64,000 bases of DNA from Tricholoma matsutake (Eukaryota; Basidiomycota; Agaricomycetes; Agaricales; Tricholomataceae), in assembly GCA_026075535.2 (NCBI GenBank), contig AP026545.1:7688001-7752000 (forward strand), in the 5' to 3' direction. Under the pieces are notes generated by a model. It saw nothing but the letters and a program-made list of their open reading frames with translations, had not been told where the DNA came from and made no database searches. Position 1 is the first letter of the stretch, and the number at the start of each line of letters is the position of its first letter. The translations under genes were made by a program, and so were the position numbers. This document shows, piece by piece, positions 33,735 to 46,251 of this stretch.

Positions 33735-34176
33735 TAGTAAATCTGCTTATCTCCCTCACCCATCAATAATATCGTTGACTTCAACCTTGTAAGGTATCCC
33801 ACCTAGCCCGCCCAATGTAGGCCGCCCTTTGATATCATGTAAGCAATAGATAATGGACTGATAACAGATCAAATCATAGATCAAGCTTGGCACAACAAGA
33901 TCAATGTGATGGGCTTCCGACATTGCCATCAACATTGCCGCGCCACGTCGCACTCATCATCCCCCATGATGAGCTCACTATTCCACTCATTCTGCACCCT
34001 TTTCCTTCGCTTTTTTTGGTAGATAATACTTATATATGTGCATAGAGTGTTATTAAACAATCAATTTTGCTTTTACACCCATTTTGGGCCTATAACAAAC
34101 ATCTTCTCTTGATAAAGAGAGGAGTAGGGGTCTCTTTTTCCATTGAGGGGCTCTACTACATGTGCATGGGTATGTA

Positions 34177-35284
34177 CTTCAATCATTTTACATTCTATTG
34201 AATCAACTTGCCTCTATCTACTTCTGCTATCTGATTATGAGCACACTGTGTTGTTCTTGAGCTATTTCTGAATTATTACCTTTTTTGGAACACTTGGTTC
34301 AACATGCTCTCTGGACATGCTACCACCTCTGTTGCTATCTGGACTATCTCCAGCTCAAAAAAACTCCACTTTCCATTATATTATGCACTAATCTCCATAG
34401 TACAACAAGCAAACACAGTATTATGGACCTTGGGTGAGTGACTGTAACCTACCTCCTCACATTGACTCTTCACCTCTCTTTTACAGACTCATGGACTGTC
34501 CTGAGGTGTTAATAATGCTTATAATGCCTTGGTATACCTGTCTACACTGTCACTAATGGGCTATATGAGCTGGCATAGAGTGACAAGGAGAATAGGTGAG
34601 TAGGTGAAAACCCTACATTGGAGGATGAAGTTTTGACTTTCAGGATTGTATCTAGGCTATTTTTATCAGGGAATGGACTATACTAAATGGTTGGAAGGAT
34701 ATCCAGATGCCAGGTAAGGTGCGTGCTCCATGGTGAGTGAAGTTCACCTATGTTGATGGGGAACCCATGCCCTAGTGACCCAGAACCTTATCCCCCTGCC
34801 ATAACCTCTACTAACCTTAATTATACTTTTATATCAGACCTAGGAATCGAAGAAAGCGAACGTTTTGGCTCCATGGATCTCTCAGAGTAAGCATTCCTCC
34901 TCCTCACTCCTCATTGTCTTTTCTGTCTATACTGACCACTCTAGAGTCTTTAGGGGGCATATCACATCACTCACTATAACTATCCTGTTCTTTTTCAATG
35001 CCAATATTAGAAGTGGAAGGCCCAGGAGTGTAGGTAAGTGATAGCCTCTCCCCCTCCCCATACAGCTGCATTGACACACAACTCCTCACTCCCAGCTCTC
35101 CCAACTTCATTCCCAACCTCTACATACATCCCTCCATCCTTCTACATACACCCTGGTGACTGTGGAGCATGTACATGCTCATTACAGATTACCCTCTTTG
35201 GTCACTCTCTCACTTCTCCCCCTTCCCTCCCTTCCTACCTCATACAGCACAAATAACACTTGTGTACATAGCTCTAAATATAAT
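34177..35284 (+). other. FB2 spacer with exon-like blocks
   Basis: Short blocks bounded by good splice signals succeed each other: TTTTACAG before 34486, GTGAGT at about 34595, GTAAGG at about 34715, ATATCAG at about 34836, GTAAGTG at about 35034. One block (34838-34890) reads PRNRRKRTFWLHGSLR and is closely matched in the FB1 arms (46669-46718 plus, and its inverted copy near 45340-45360). Basic R-x-R-R-K-R followed by a W-x-H recalls the N-terminal region of PIF/Harbinger transposases, but the evidence is thin. No continuous protein can be assembled. Confidence 0.35.
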
Positions 35285-35932
35285 TACATACCCATGCACA
35301 TGTAGTAGAGCCCCTCAATGGAAAAAGAGACCCCTACTCCTCTCTTTATCAAGAGAAGATGTTTGTTATAGGCCCAAAATGGGTGTAAAAGCAAAATTGA
35401 TTGTTTAATAACACTCTATGCACATATATAAGTATTATCTACCAAAAAAAGCGAAGGAAAAGGGTGCAGAATGAGTGGAATAGTGAGCTCATCATGGGGG
35501 ATAATGAGTGCGACATGGCGCGGCAATGTTGATGGCAATGTTGGAAGTAGCCAAGTTGCCCATCACATTGATCTCGTTGTGCCAAGCTTGATCTATGATT
35601 TGATCTGTTATCAGTCCATTATCTATTGCTTACATGATATCAAAGGGCAGCCTACATTGGGTGGGCTAGGTGGGATACCTTACAAGGTTGAAGTCAATGA
35701 TATTATTGATGGGTGAGGGAGATAAGCAGATTTACTACAGATCAGTAGCCATGACGTGATAGGATCATGTCAACTAATATGTGGTGTGTGGGCACCTACT
35801 CCAGGTAGTCACGTGACCATAGCTAGTTAGCAGTCACATGTAGTAGAGTCGCATCAGAACATCGTTGCTTGCTGCCTCCACCATAGCTAGGACCGCCTCT
35901 GGTGTGTCCAATACTGTGGGAGGTGAAATGGT

Positions 35933-37008
35933 GGCTCGATATTGATGTTTGGGGGATGATATAATTAATTAGAAAATAAATTCTCAAAAAGGAAAAATAC
36001 AAAAAAGGAAGGAAAAAGATTTTCTGTTCATTCCCTCACAGTCCCTGTGCATCTTGGCAATTAATTAACTACCCCATGTGTAAACATGGATTTGGGCCTC
36101 TTGTATGCACTAGGATTTCCCTGAATTATTTTAGCTTTTCTAAGCCACACAATTGGAATAGTAAAGTGTAAATCAATCACACAACATCTGGAGATGCATG
36201 AAATCCTATGGGAACTGGGTAACCCAAGAGCCATTTTAAGGATAAATAGTTGGGATTAATTTCAAGAATGACAAACAAGTATTAGATGAATTAACAAGGA
36301 AGTTAAAAAAATGCAAAATATAAAAATTGCAATAGGAGAATAAAGGCTGCGTCAAAAGTCCTAGGACTTAGCAGATTGTAGAGAGCCTTCAGTAGATTAT
36401 TTGAAAGAAAGAAAGAGATAAGCAATGGATGTACTAGTATTTGTGGTGGGACCTACTACCTAGATGCATAAAAATTCCAGAATGAAAGAGCAAGTATGGG
36501 GATTGATCATGACAGGAAAGGAAGCATGGTGCAAGTTAATTAGAGTCCAAAAGAGATGATAGAAAATGAACCCACAACAGAGGAGATATGATAGTCCGAA
36601 GATTTTGAAAATCAAAGTGGCTGTGCAAGTGAAAACATCGTGTCACATCGAGACACAAACATGTAGTAGCTCCCAAAATCTTGAGTGAGAATGTCCAAAG
36701 GCATTCAAGAGTTATAGTATGATGTTGTAAGGGTAGTGCCCTAGAAAGACAGCAAAGAGGTGACACCCAAGACCCTGAGATCAAGGCAGAGCAAAGCCCA
36801 AGAATGAATGAACCATGGTTAAAAAAAGCTGAGAAGACCCCATTGCATCAAGATAAACAAGATCAGTAACTGGCTCTGGGATTGAAGAATTTTAGGGGCA
36901 TCTAGTATGGAATATTGTACACTACAACTAATGAGGCCAAATGTGGACTTGATACTGGTGTGGGAACTCAATACTGAGTATCAAGCCCACAAACATCAAT
37001 ATTGAGCC
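35933..37008. mobile_element. TIR element in the FB2 right arm
   Basis: The ends read GGCTCGATATTGATGTTTG and, inverted, GGCTCAATATTGATGTTTG. They are flanked by GAAATGGT (35925-35932) and AAAATGGT (37009-37016 region), an 8-bp duplication with one mismatch. The undisturbed site TGAAATGGTCACAC is seen in the FB2 left arm (complement near 32010-32030). The interior is AT-rich with no transposase. hAT-like by duplication length. Confidence 0.6.
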
Positions 37009-37697
37009 AAAATGGTCAGTGTCACACTGGCCTATCATAAACATGTACAAGCAATACACCAGAAGGGGAAAGTTGTGGCCTCAGTAGGCAGGAGATATAC
37101 CACTGGGGTACATCCTACAATATACATTAAAGGTGTGTATCAGAGTCTCTTTGTAATAACTGCTGTAGAGCTTTTGACTTTTTTGGTAAAAAGAATTGTC
37201 ACATGTCACAAAAAGTAAAATACCTCATTCAATTGTATCACCTTCTATCTTCACCTGGCTTCTCATACCTGTAGGTTACAGTAGAGTATCTGGCTATTCA
37301 AACATAAGTTACACATATAACATGTAAAGACTTGATTCTCTTGTTTAAATGAAGCTATATTAGTTAATTGTCACATCACCTCTGGGACTCCCAAGTATCA
37401 CCTGATCTTCCCACAAACCCAGCTTTATAATAGTGGGTGATCCAGTGCCTCACCCACTATTGTAAGGCTTGTTTCTGTAAAAACCTGACACAGGCATTAT
37501 TTCCCTCCCCAAGCAATGTTCAGACTTACCAAGGTAAGATATGATATGATATGATATGATAGTAATAGGTTGACTACATTATGTAATAACTCAGGTGCAG
37601 AGTAATCCAAACCTCACCAACACTAGGTAAAGTAAAGTAAGGAGAAGTAAAGTAAAGTAGAGTAAAGTAAAGCAGAAAAGGAGGAAATGAGACCATA

Positions 37698-40600
37698 TCA
37701 AGCAGTGTAAGCTATGAGTACACGAGAGGAGGAGGAGGGAGATATCAGAGATAAGAATGAAGGAAGCATTACTGTTTTCTTTTGGTGGTGTGGGTAGTGA
37801 GGAGCAAACTCACGATGTACTATACCCCATATTCGAGCCGCTAAGTGAATAGAAGTCGCATGACAGTCGTTGGCCAACCATTGAGTGAGTTGTTGCCGCT
37901 GCGTATGAGTAAGATGCCGAAGATTGTGATCGTCAAGGAAACCTTCGATGGGTGGTATCAATCCCTGATAATAGAAACTTCGAGCAGACTGCCAGTGGTT
38001 GGAATTAACAAAAAGGGATTCCAACATAGGCCAAAGGTGTATGTGTTGCTGGTGATGGGATCCAAATATCTGCAAAGTGTTGGAGATAGAGTCTTGCAGA
38101 GAGTGCGCAGAATTATGATGGAGAGTTTGAAAGCATAGGCATTCTGTGAAAATATGATGTGTAGATTTGAGGACATGGCAACCAAATTGATACCATGGTT
38201 GTAAACCATTATGTAGTCTGGAAGATAAGGTTAAAGCCAAATCTAGTTGATTGCTATGCACATATAATTGGATGACAGCAGAGTAAGAAGATGGTGCTCA
38301 AGTATAAGGGTAATCGGGGGGTGGATGTTGATCATAGAGGTCGAAGGAAATGATGGAAGGATGAGGAGAAGGAGAGTTGAGATTTGCTAAGCCGTTTTCA
38401 ATGAAAAGAGAGATCGAGGAGTCAAAAAACCCAAAGATGGGTGTATATGGCATGAATTCATCCATAGTAAATGTTGGCAAAGGAGCAGTAGGAATGGTGC
38501 ACTGATGTTGGTGAGAGTGGGATGTGACATGATCCACTAAGCAGTTTAACTGGGAAGGTACAGTGTCGTGATCAGTATGAGCTTGGACATAAGACAAGGA
38601 GGAAGAGAAAATGAGGTGGTGAGTAGATGGTGCAAGAACCTCTTCGTCTATTCCTGCAATTGAAACATGGTCCTCAACTTCTTTTGCTGCCCCTGAATGA
38701 CCTTCAATATCCACCAATAAAGGGACCATGCCGGGTGCAGGAAGAGAGCTTGTGGGGTGGTACGAAGAGGATTGTTGAGGAGGTTAAGAGAGTTGAGATG
38801 GTCTGTGTAGATGATTGGGGGTGAGGAGAGGGACTGGGAAGATTGTCGAGCAAGTAATAAGGCAACAAGAATACCATATGCTTCCACAAGGTAAATATCA
38901 GCAGCACGACAAAAAGAGTGAAGGGAGAGTGGGAAAAACATGGCCGTTGCCGAAAATGGCACATGTAACTGAAAGATGGTTGTGAGGAAGTATTACTTTT
39001 GAACCATCAGATGCAAAAAAGTGAGGTTGGGCGGGATAAGGGGTGGATAGTAAAGGAAGATTGGTGATCCGTGTAATAGAGTTTTCTGCGAGGTGTTGTT
39101 GTGTTGAACTAGGTAATAGGAAGAGTGGTTCGGGATGTGAGATATAGGGAAGGAAGGAGGAGAGGAAAAGAAGCCAGGAGGAAATTATTGGCCAGTCACG
39201 GGTGAGATAAGTTTTCTGGAAGGTGAGGTTGAAAGGGGTGAAGGAGGATGGGAAAGGAGAGTGCGAGGAATAGGACCAATAACCAACTTGATGTAGGAAG
39301 GCATAACCATTTTTGGCAAAGGTAGACAGGAGGCGGATGGAAAGATGAGGACAGTGAGGGAGGGTGGATGTGATATTGTAGAGATGCTGGAGAGAAATAT
39401 CTCCAGAGAGGATGTATGAGAGATGAGTGTGATGAATGGAAAGATTGAGTGTTTTAAGCACAGAATAAGCAGAAAGCCATGAGCATGGTAGATGGTGTTT
39501 TTGACGAGAAAAGGTTGGAGAGTAAGGTGTAATAGAGAGGGGAGGATGACAGAAGTTCAATTGACAAGTCCAGTCTGCAAGTGTAATATGAGCAATATTA
39601 CGGAACATCGCAATGTGATGGTTGAGGTCGCGCTGAAGGCCGGACATGGCAAGAGAGCTGTTAATGCAGGCAATGGATGGAAATCCGAAACCCTGTAAAT
39701 GAATGGGGAGAAATAACAAGGAAGAGTTGAAATGAAATGGCATTCCAAGATAATCATGGACCTTGTTTGAAATTTGCATATCGAGGGCAGCAGACTGTGA
39801 ATCTGATAGTGGTTGGAAAGCCAATAGGGGTTGGATGTGGGAGATAAGTTTGAGGGACAATAGTTGTCGAATAGCTGTAAGAGGGAGGGGTCAAGCTAGG
39901 TGGGGAAACATGAAATGAAAGATAAGGTCTTGAATATGATGAAATTGTTGGAGAGGTTGATCAACAGGGACATGAAGAAATGTTGTGTGAGTGGTGACAA
40001 CTGAAACAGGATTCTGAAAAGTTGTAAGGGAAGAAGGATCAGCGTGATCAACAGAGGGAATCATATAGGTTGACTGTGAGTCATGAGCAGGAAGCTGAAG
40101 GACGTCGGCAGGAAATTCTGGAGCTTGATACGTGTAGAGTCGGCTCTTCTGCCATTCAGTTTCCCACCTGTATGTGGCTTGAAAATGGTCAGCATCTCGA
40201 GCTAAAGATAAAAGAGTAGGGAGGAAAGTTGAGAATAAAAGACTATCATCCATGGCTTCAACCATGGTGACAGGTTGAATAATACGATCAAGGGGAGTGT
40301 GTAGGGTGTTTTGAGAGGCAACCTGAGATTGTAACAGAAGACAGCCATGCAAATGGGTTGATAGATCGGATAACCAATGATGGCACATGCTGGTGGTCAA
40401 GGTGCACTTCAGTGGGGAAAGAAATCCCCCCTGCTTCATGACTCCATTGACAATAAATGAATCTGTGAAGCCATAAGCAGTCTTAACAGAATAAGGAACA
40501 TCAGTCTGAGAAGATTGATCCAAGGCTGCAATAGAATCTGGTAATCCATATGCAGTGAGTGCGTCGTAGAAGCCCTGAGGTTCAAGCATGTCAAATCCTT

Positions 40601-42677
40601 TCTTCTGGTCATGTTGTAAGATGTACAGGGGAATATCCTGTCGAGACCCCCATTTCTGGACTTGGGCAACAACAGAAAGGAGATCTTGCCCCTGGACACC
40701 TGGCTGTGTAGCCACCTGACAACTGGGAATAACCTGTAAGTGGGAGAGATAAGAGGATAAAAGAGTGTTCAGCCATGCAAATGGGAGATTAAGAAGAAGA
40801 TTACTGCAAGCAATACCATGATAGTTGGAGAGGAGAATATTTGACCCACACTTGTGAATGGTGGAAATGCGGGTGGGTTTGACACAACTGGGGAAGTGAG
40901 AGGAGGAGATAACATAATTAAGGAGAGTTAAAACATGCGAAAGGGAGTTGTCACTGAGGGTACGTAGGAACCATTTTTCCCAACTGTCTGGACCAGGGGT
41001 TGGTCGACGATTCCCTTTGCCTAAAATAAGACAGAGATTAGGGAGATCCAATAAAGTAGGCCATGAAAAAGGATCATGATGAGTTCAAGAAGCAACCATA
41101 GTAACGGAGGGTGTGCCCATCCAAGGCTTTGGCTGAGGTGGGCATTGTGTGCGGTGATATAAATTGGTGAAGTATTGGGTGGTGATGTTCTTGATATTTT
41201 CTGGGCCAGTAACAATGTTATCTGGGCTGTCAGAAGAAGGGTGAACAAGAGCTAGAGGTAAAGAGGAAAATTTGTTAGGAAAAAGGGGCTTGGCAGAACC
41301 TCCAGATATAAAATTCTTCAGGCGAAAATCAAAGGAGCGTGTTTGGGAAGCTAGTCTCTCTGCACGTTCTTCTGCATATATAATTCTGTGTAGCAAACAA
41401 TGAATGTTGCAGAGATAATCCCATAAATCGGAGAGACTGTTGAAGGGTGAGGGGTGGGAGGAATAAAAGGCATTGAAATATGAATAAACCCAGGGATCAG
41501 AAGGAAAGATTGTGCCACGGTTAATAGCAGAAAGCAAGCAGTTAACTCAGCGGAGTTCGGTGAGAATGATACGAATGGTTGAATTTGTGGGCTTTTTGAA
41601 TATTCGAGGTTGACATGATGGTAGTTGGAAAGATTGGGATGCAGCAGATTGGAAAGTTTGAGTGAGGAGTTGATAAAGTTGTTGGAAGGAATCATCATCA
41701 GAAATTTGAGAGGGAATGCTTGAGTGGTGAGCTAGAAAGGAGTCAACTAAATTTGAAAAGTGAGAAAAATGAAATTTCTGTGATTTAGGGGGATGTCGGA
41801 AATGAGGGGAATAAGCCGAGGGAGGAATTTCATCAGGTATTGCCAATGATGCACCAAGGTGAGGAGGTGAAGTTAAGATGGTAGAAGATAAAACGGCACG
41901 ATGATCTGTGCAAGAGATAAAAGTGTGCAGGGTTTCAATAGTGGCAGCAGAAACCCCAACATGAGAGGAAGTGGCGCAATCTATGATAGAATGGCCTGGG
42001 GAACGGGTTTGTTGTTGAGGGAGTATGGGAGCAGTGTAAGTGTAATCAGATCAAACATTGTGATCAGGAATGGTAGACCAAAAATCAACCCCCCCAGCAG
42101 ATTGGAGAAAAGAAGTGTAAAGTTGTTGGGTAAGAAGTATACAGTATGGGGAGGCTGTAGATTCAGTCGATCGAAGAGTTGCATTACAATCTCCTATAAT
42201 GGACCAAGAAAAGGGTGCCAAATGACATAGGTCAGTTAAAACCGGCCAAAATTGAATATTATCATCAAAGGTTGTCCCAGGATCCCAGGGAGCATAAATC
42301 CCTATAAAGCGATGGACAAAGCCCTGTCCAGTCACAAGGGGAATCGTGATGTCAAGGGCAACTGCTCGGCCTTTTAGAGAATGTGGTAACAAGAGGGGTT
42401 GCACATTGAAGAGATGGCGCTTCACAGCAATAATAACCCCCCATTTGCCATGGCCATGGGCAAGAGACGGGCGCCCAGGTGATTCATGAAAGTCGTAACC
42501 AGGCATATCCAACTGAGAAGCAATAAGCTCAGTGGATTGAGTCTCTTGAATGACAATAGCATGTGGTTTGATCAATCGGGCAAGAGAGTTTATGGCGCTG
42601 ATCTTCATGGGATCAGCCAGACCATTAGCATTAATAGAAACTGCCCAAAAAGAGGCTGGAGGCAGAATAGCAGACAC
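37698..42677 (-). pseudogene. LINE ORF2: endonuclease, reverse transcriptase, RNase H
   Basis: The start at 42677 is followed by an APE-type endonuclease (SINANGLADPMK, IQETQS, WSIIGDCNA, PDHN, CTDHRAV). RT at about 41050-39890 includes RPTPGPDSWEKW, LQHDQKKGFDML, GFLSPLKCTL and the active-site TMVEAMDDSLLF. RNase H is seen as FASDGSK, LVEAYGILVALL and IIYTDHLNSLNLL, and a His/Cys-rich C-terminal knuckle follows (CHVLKSTHHIFTECLCF, about 38110-38170). Five in-frame stops, all TGA (42051, 41547, 41085, 39891, 38298), and one frame break near 38900-38960 inactivate it. ORF2 makes and integrates the cDNA at the target site. Confidence 0.87.
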
Positions 42678-42770
42678 AGTCGTACAGAAGGCAGTCAGGA
42701 ATATAAGTATGAGTAGAATAATATGGGGGGAAAAAGAAAATAAAGAAGGAGAGGAGACATTTTCTCGTAA

Positions 42771-44443
42771 TCATTTGTGACAAGAAAGGATAGCAAGAAG
42801 TGATACAAAAATAGATGCAAGGTAAGAAGAAAAGGAGACGATGGAGGGCAATACACTCCCAATGTAACAAATATGATTAAGTAGACAAGAAGGAACACAT
42901 GTTACTATGGGAGTATATGGCTTAAAGGTTTTAAAATGAAGGGGGTGGTTGGAACATACCTGATTACTACCACTGTCAACCTCCATAGAGGGTTGGTGAC
43001 CTTGCTGATCCTCCGATGAACCAGAGGAATCAGTATCAAGGCGGGCTCGCTTTAATGGAAGGTGAGATGAAGAGGTAGAAAGTTGGGGAGGAGGTGGTGC
43101 TGGAGGTAAAATGGTACTTTGCATGGCAAGCATGTCATGGCTAAGTTGGGCAACAGTGTTGTGTGAAAGGGAAAGTTTGGCGGTGAGGTCCCCAATCTGT
43201 TCTGATACTACATTCTGAGCTTCATCATCTGACGTAAGTGCAAGTAAGAGGTTAGCAGTGGAGAGTGATGAAGAAAGGTTATTGTGTTCTCTTTGAGCTA
43301 AGGTGAGCTGAGTGTTGGCGAGCATGAGGGTGAAAAGGTTGCCAACATTCGTAGCAAAGGCAGCTTGGGAGTTGGACAACTGGGAAACAAGACCTTGATG
43401 GTCAGAAATAAGTTTGCCAACAGTTTGAGAAACACCGTCAAGGGAGGTGCGGAGAAAATCAAGCTGGGTATGGACAAAAGGGGACTCAGGAGGGGGAATG
43501 GTGGAGCGATTAATGAATGAGGCTGGAGGGAAACCTTTGGAATTGAGGTTGTACAAATAAGCCAGTTTGCCAGGATTAGAAGGAAGGTCGATGTCTGCAA
43601 AAGCATTGAAAGGGTCAGTGAGGAGATGATTAGCAATGTCTGGGGTTTTGACAATGACAGAGTAAACTGAGTCATCAAGTTCCAGGCGGCTAAAATGCAC
43701 AACAGGATCAGAAAGGCTGGGAGTGCCATATGTACGTTCAATGTAACGATCGATCATGGCACGAGCTTCAGGGATGTCATTCACATTGGTGATAGCAATC
43801 TCCAGGCCTAGATGGGCTGGATGTAGTGAGGAAGGATAGGTGGGTAGGAAACCCCATCGACGAGTGGATATTCGTGGATGAGGGCACGAACTGCTGCACA
43901 GTCAGTGAAATGATAAGTGATATGTGTGCCTTGCTTAGGAACCCAGCAAGACTGAACCACATATCCCTTGGACTGAAAGATCCTGTCAAGGCTATCTTTA
44001 AGGGCTTGCACAACCTCAGGGGAACTTTCTTCCGCATTGAAGGAAAGTTGGCGAGACTTATCAAACCTATTGCTAATTTTCCAATCGGCTGTGATACCAG
44101 GGACGTTGTCAAGTATGGTTCTGATATGTTGCAAAATGTCCGGATGGGGTGACTCCCAAATGCTTCCAGAAAGGGAAAAGTTGACATAATCGAGGATGTC
44201 CCGAGATGTCCCGGAAGGTGAGACAATTTTATGAGGTGGAAAGGGCTGACCATTGGTCGATAACTCTTCAAGGATTCTATGAAGATGAGCTGCAGCAGAA
44301 CCCAAACTTGTATGTTCGAGACCTCTGACTGTGAGCTCGAGGCCAGGCGATGGAAGAAGCGGGCTTTCGAGAACATCAGCTGAAGTGGTTTGAGTTTGAT
44401 CCAAAACTGGGAAAGGCTGAAACGCTCCAATTTCGAACGACAT
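42771..44443 (-). pseudogene. LINE ORF1 (Gag-like RNA-binding protein)
   Basis: ATG at 44443 opens MSFEIGAFQPFPVLDQTQTT. A stop at 43808 and a frame change near 43800 separate it from a second stretch, 43784-42771, with a long Ser/Gln-rich probable coiled-coil region (about residues 110-230) and a basic, Ser-rich tail (LPLKRARLDTDSSGSSEDQQ). The position, immediately upstream of the endonuclease frame with a gap of about 90 nt, identifies it as ORF1. A GTATGT word after 42960 might be a donor site that would change the C-terminus. Confidence 0.65.
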
Positions 44444-44556
44444 AGCTTGCTAATAGAAGAAAATGTATAGTTGATGAAATGAGAATAAACTGCAAGACGT
44501 TAAAGAGTAGATGGAAACGAGAAAGTGGTCGTGGTTGTGGTTGTGGTTGAGGTAAG

Positions 44557-45780
44557 CGTACACACCATGCTCACATAAGCATATAGGTCCGGGAATGTGC
44601 GGGACAGCTTCCCGCCACCGTTCCCACCCCCGATCACTGTCGATCACTATCTCCCACGGTTGATCAACACGCGCCACAGCTTCGGCTACCATCGCTCTCA
44701 TCATCCCCGACGATGAGCCTTTCCTCTCATTCCTGACCATTTTCCCCCGCTTTTTTTTGATATATAATACTTATATATGTATGTATAGTGTTAATGAACA
44801 GTCATTTCCGCTTTTACAGCTATATTTAACCCAGAGCAAGCACTCTTCTTGAGTTTGAGGAGGAGGAGAGGTGTCATCATCTCATGAGAGTGTTATATTG
44901 CATGTAACTTGCTATATATTAATATATATGACTGTCCAAATGACTGTGGATGGCACTACATGAGTAGAGAAGAGGGGGAACAGGGAGAGGTGATGGGAGT
45001 GTGAGACAGGGTACCCACTGCTGGGCTTGCACACCCTCCACAGCCAAAAAAAAATGTAGGGGGGTAGAGGGATGTACATAGAGGCAGGGATTAATGTTGG
45101 GAGAGCTGGGAACAAGGTGCTCTCTGTGAGTGCACCTGTATGGGGAGGGGGAGAGGTTGTCACTTACCTGCATACCTAGGCCATCCCCTTATGAAATGCA
45201 CATGGAAAAGGGATATAATAGTCAAATAAAACGATACAATAGACCCCCTGAAGTCCCTGTAGTAATGCGGATGGCCATAGCAGAGAACATGGAGTCAGGA
45301 GGAGGTATCCATACCCTGGGAGATCCGTGGCACCAAAGCGTTCGCTTTCTTCGATTCCTGGGCCTTATAGTAAAGTAGAACAAAGATCAGTAAAGGAGAT
45401 AGCAGGGATATAGGATCCTGACTCACCAGGACATGGATTCCCCACCTACAGATGTGAACTTTGCTCACCATGTATCCCACACTTCACCTTCTGTACAAAG
45501 CTCCTCATAGGCGTCTATAGTAGTCCTGTACCCCTCGTTTACAGCCTACAAGTCATCCATATAGTCAATACTTCACCCTACAAGTCAGGATCTTCACCTA
45601 CTCACCTTTTTTCCTTGTTACTATATGCCAGCTCACAGGACCCACTGGTGGCTGTATAGATAGATTAACCAAGGTATTATAGGTAGAATCAATACCTTGG
45701 AATAGTTCATTGGTCTGTATTAAAGAGGTGGAGAGTCCATAGATTGAGTTGGAATGCAGTCACTCACACAAGGCCTGCAG
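44557..45780. repeat. FB1 left arm, inner piece
   Basis: Inverted complement of 46252-47475, nearly identical over its whole length. Visible differences are confined to a GC-rich stretch near 44610-44640 against 47385-47430. It begins right after the LINE target duplication. Confidence 0.85.
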
Positions 45781-46251
45781 TACTTCACTTGCTTGGTGTA
45801 GTCACAGAATTAGTGCAAAGTATCATATCACACAAGATTACCTTGAGTTAGAGACTATTCATATAGCAGGAGAGGCCGAGCTATGCACCATAGAGCAGGT
45901 TGAACCAGGTGTTCCAAAAAAGGTAATAATCTTGGAATATATTAATAGTGAACCAACGCGCCGTTAATTGGAGAGCATAAGTGAATAGAGATGAGTAGGT
46001 TCCATAGAAAGCAAAAGGACTGGAGTCAATCCGTCGAGAAGTAGAGGCAGAGTGCTGAAGAAAGTGTTTACAAATGGAATGATCGGGGTCCATGGACCAT
46101 GTTTATTACCATTTTGGGAATGCTTGGTTCAACCCTCTCTCTCGTGCATCCTATGGCCTCATACACTATATAGATGGTCTTTGATCTAAGGGAACCTGTC
46201 TTATGATCGGATTATGTCACTATCTTTACACTGCATTGTGATGTAGAAGCT

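Larger units (their letters stand above)
31227..37394. mobile_element. FB2: related inverted-repeat element inserted in the FB1 left arm
   Basis: Left arm pieces 31227-31401, 31827-32108 and 33741-34176 are inverted complements of the right pieces 37394-37009, 35932-35726 and on down to 35285. The spacer is 34177-35284. The outer ends are GGGAGTCCCAGAGGTGATGT in inverted orientation. No clear target duplication is found, because a few bases of FB1 are missing at the site. The arm segment around 33950-34140 is homologous to FB1 around 44700-44880 (shared CTTTTTTT-GATA-TATAATACTTATATATG-like stretch), so FB1 and FB2 are one family. Three younger insertions sit in its arms. Confidence 0.65.
37539..44549 (-). 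mobile_element. Full-length LINE retrotransposon (I/Tad-like, with RNase H)
   Basis: This 7011-bp unit is flanked by AGGTAAG (37532-37538 and 44550-44556). The empty site is preserved in the FB1 right arm (about 47468-47480). Transcription would run leftward. The 5' region (44444-44549) begins with repeated CAACCA words. Two coding regions follow. The 3' end is a short array of the pentamer ATATC/GATAT (37539-37562) in place of poly(A), preceded by a GTAAA-rich stretch (37627-37680). In-frame TGA codons and a frameshift make it inactive. Confidence 0.88.
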
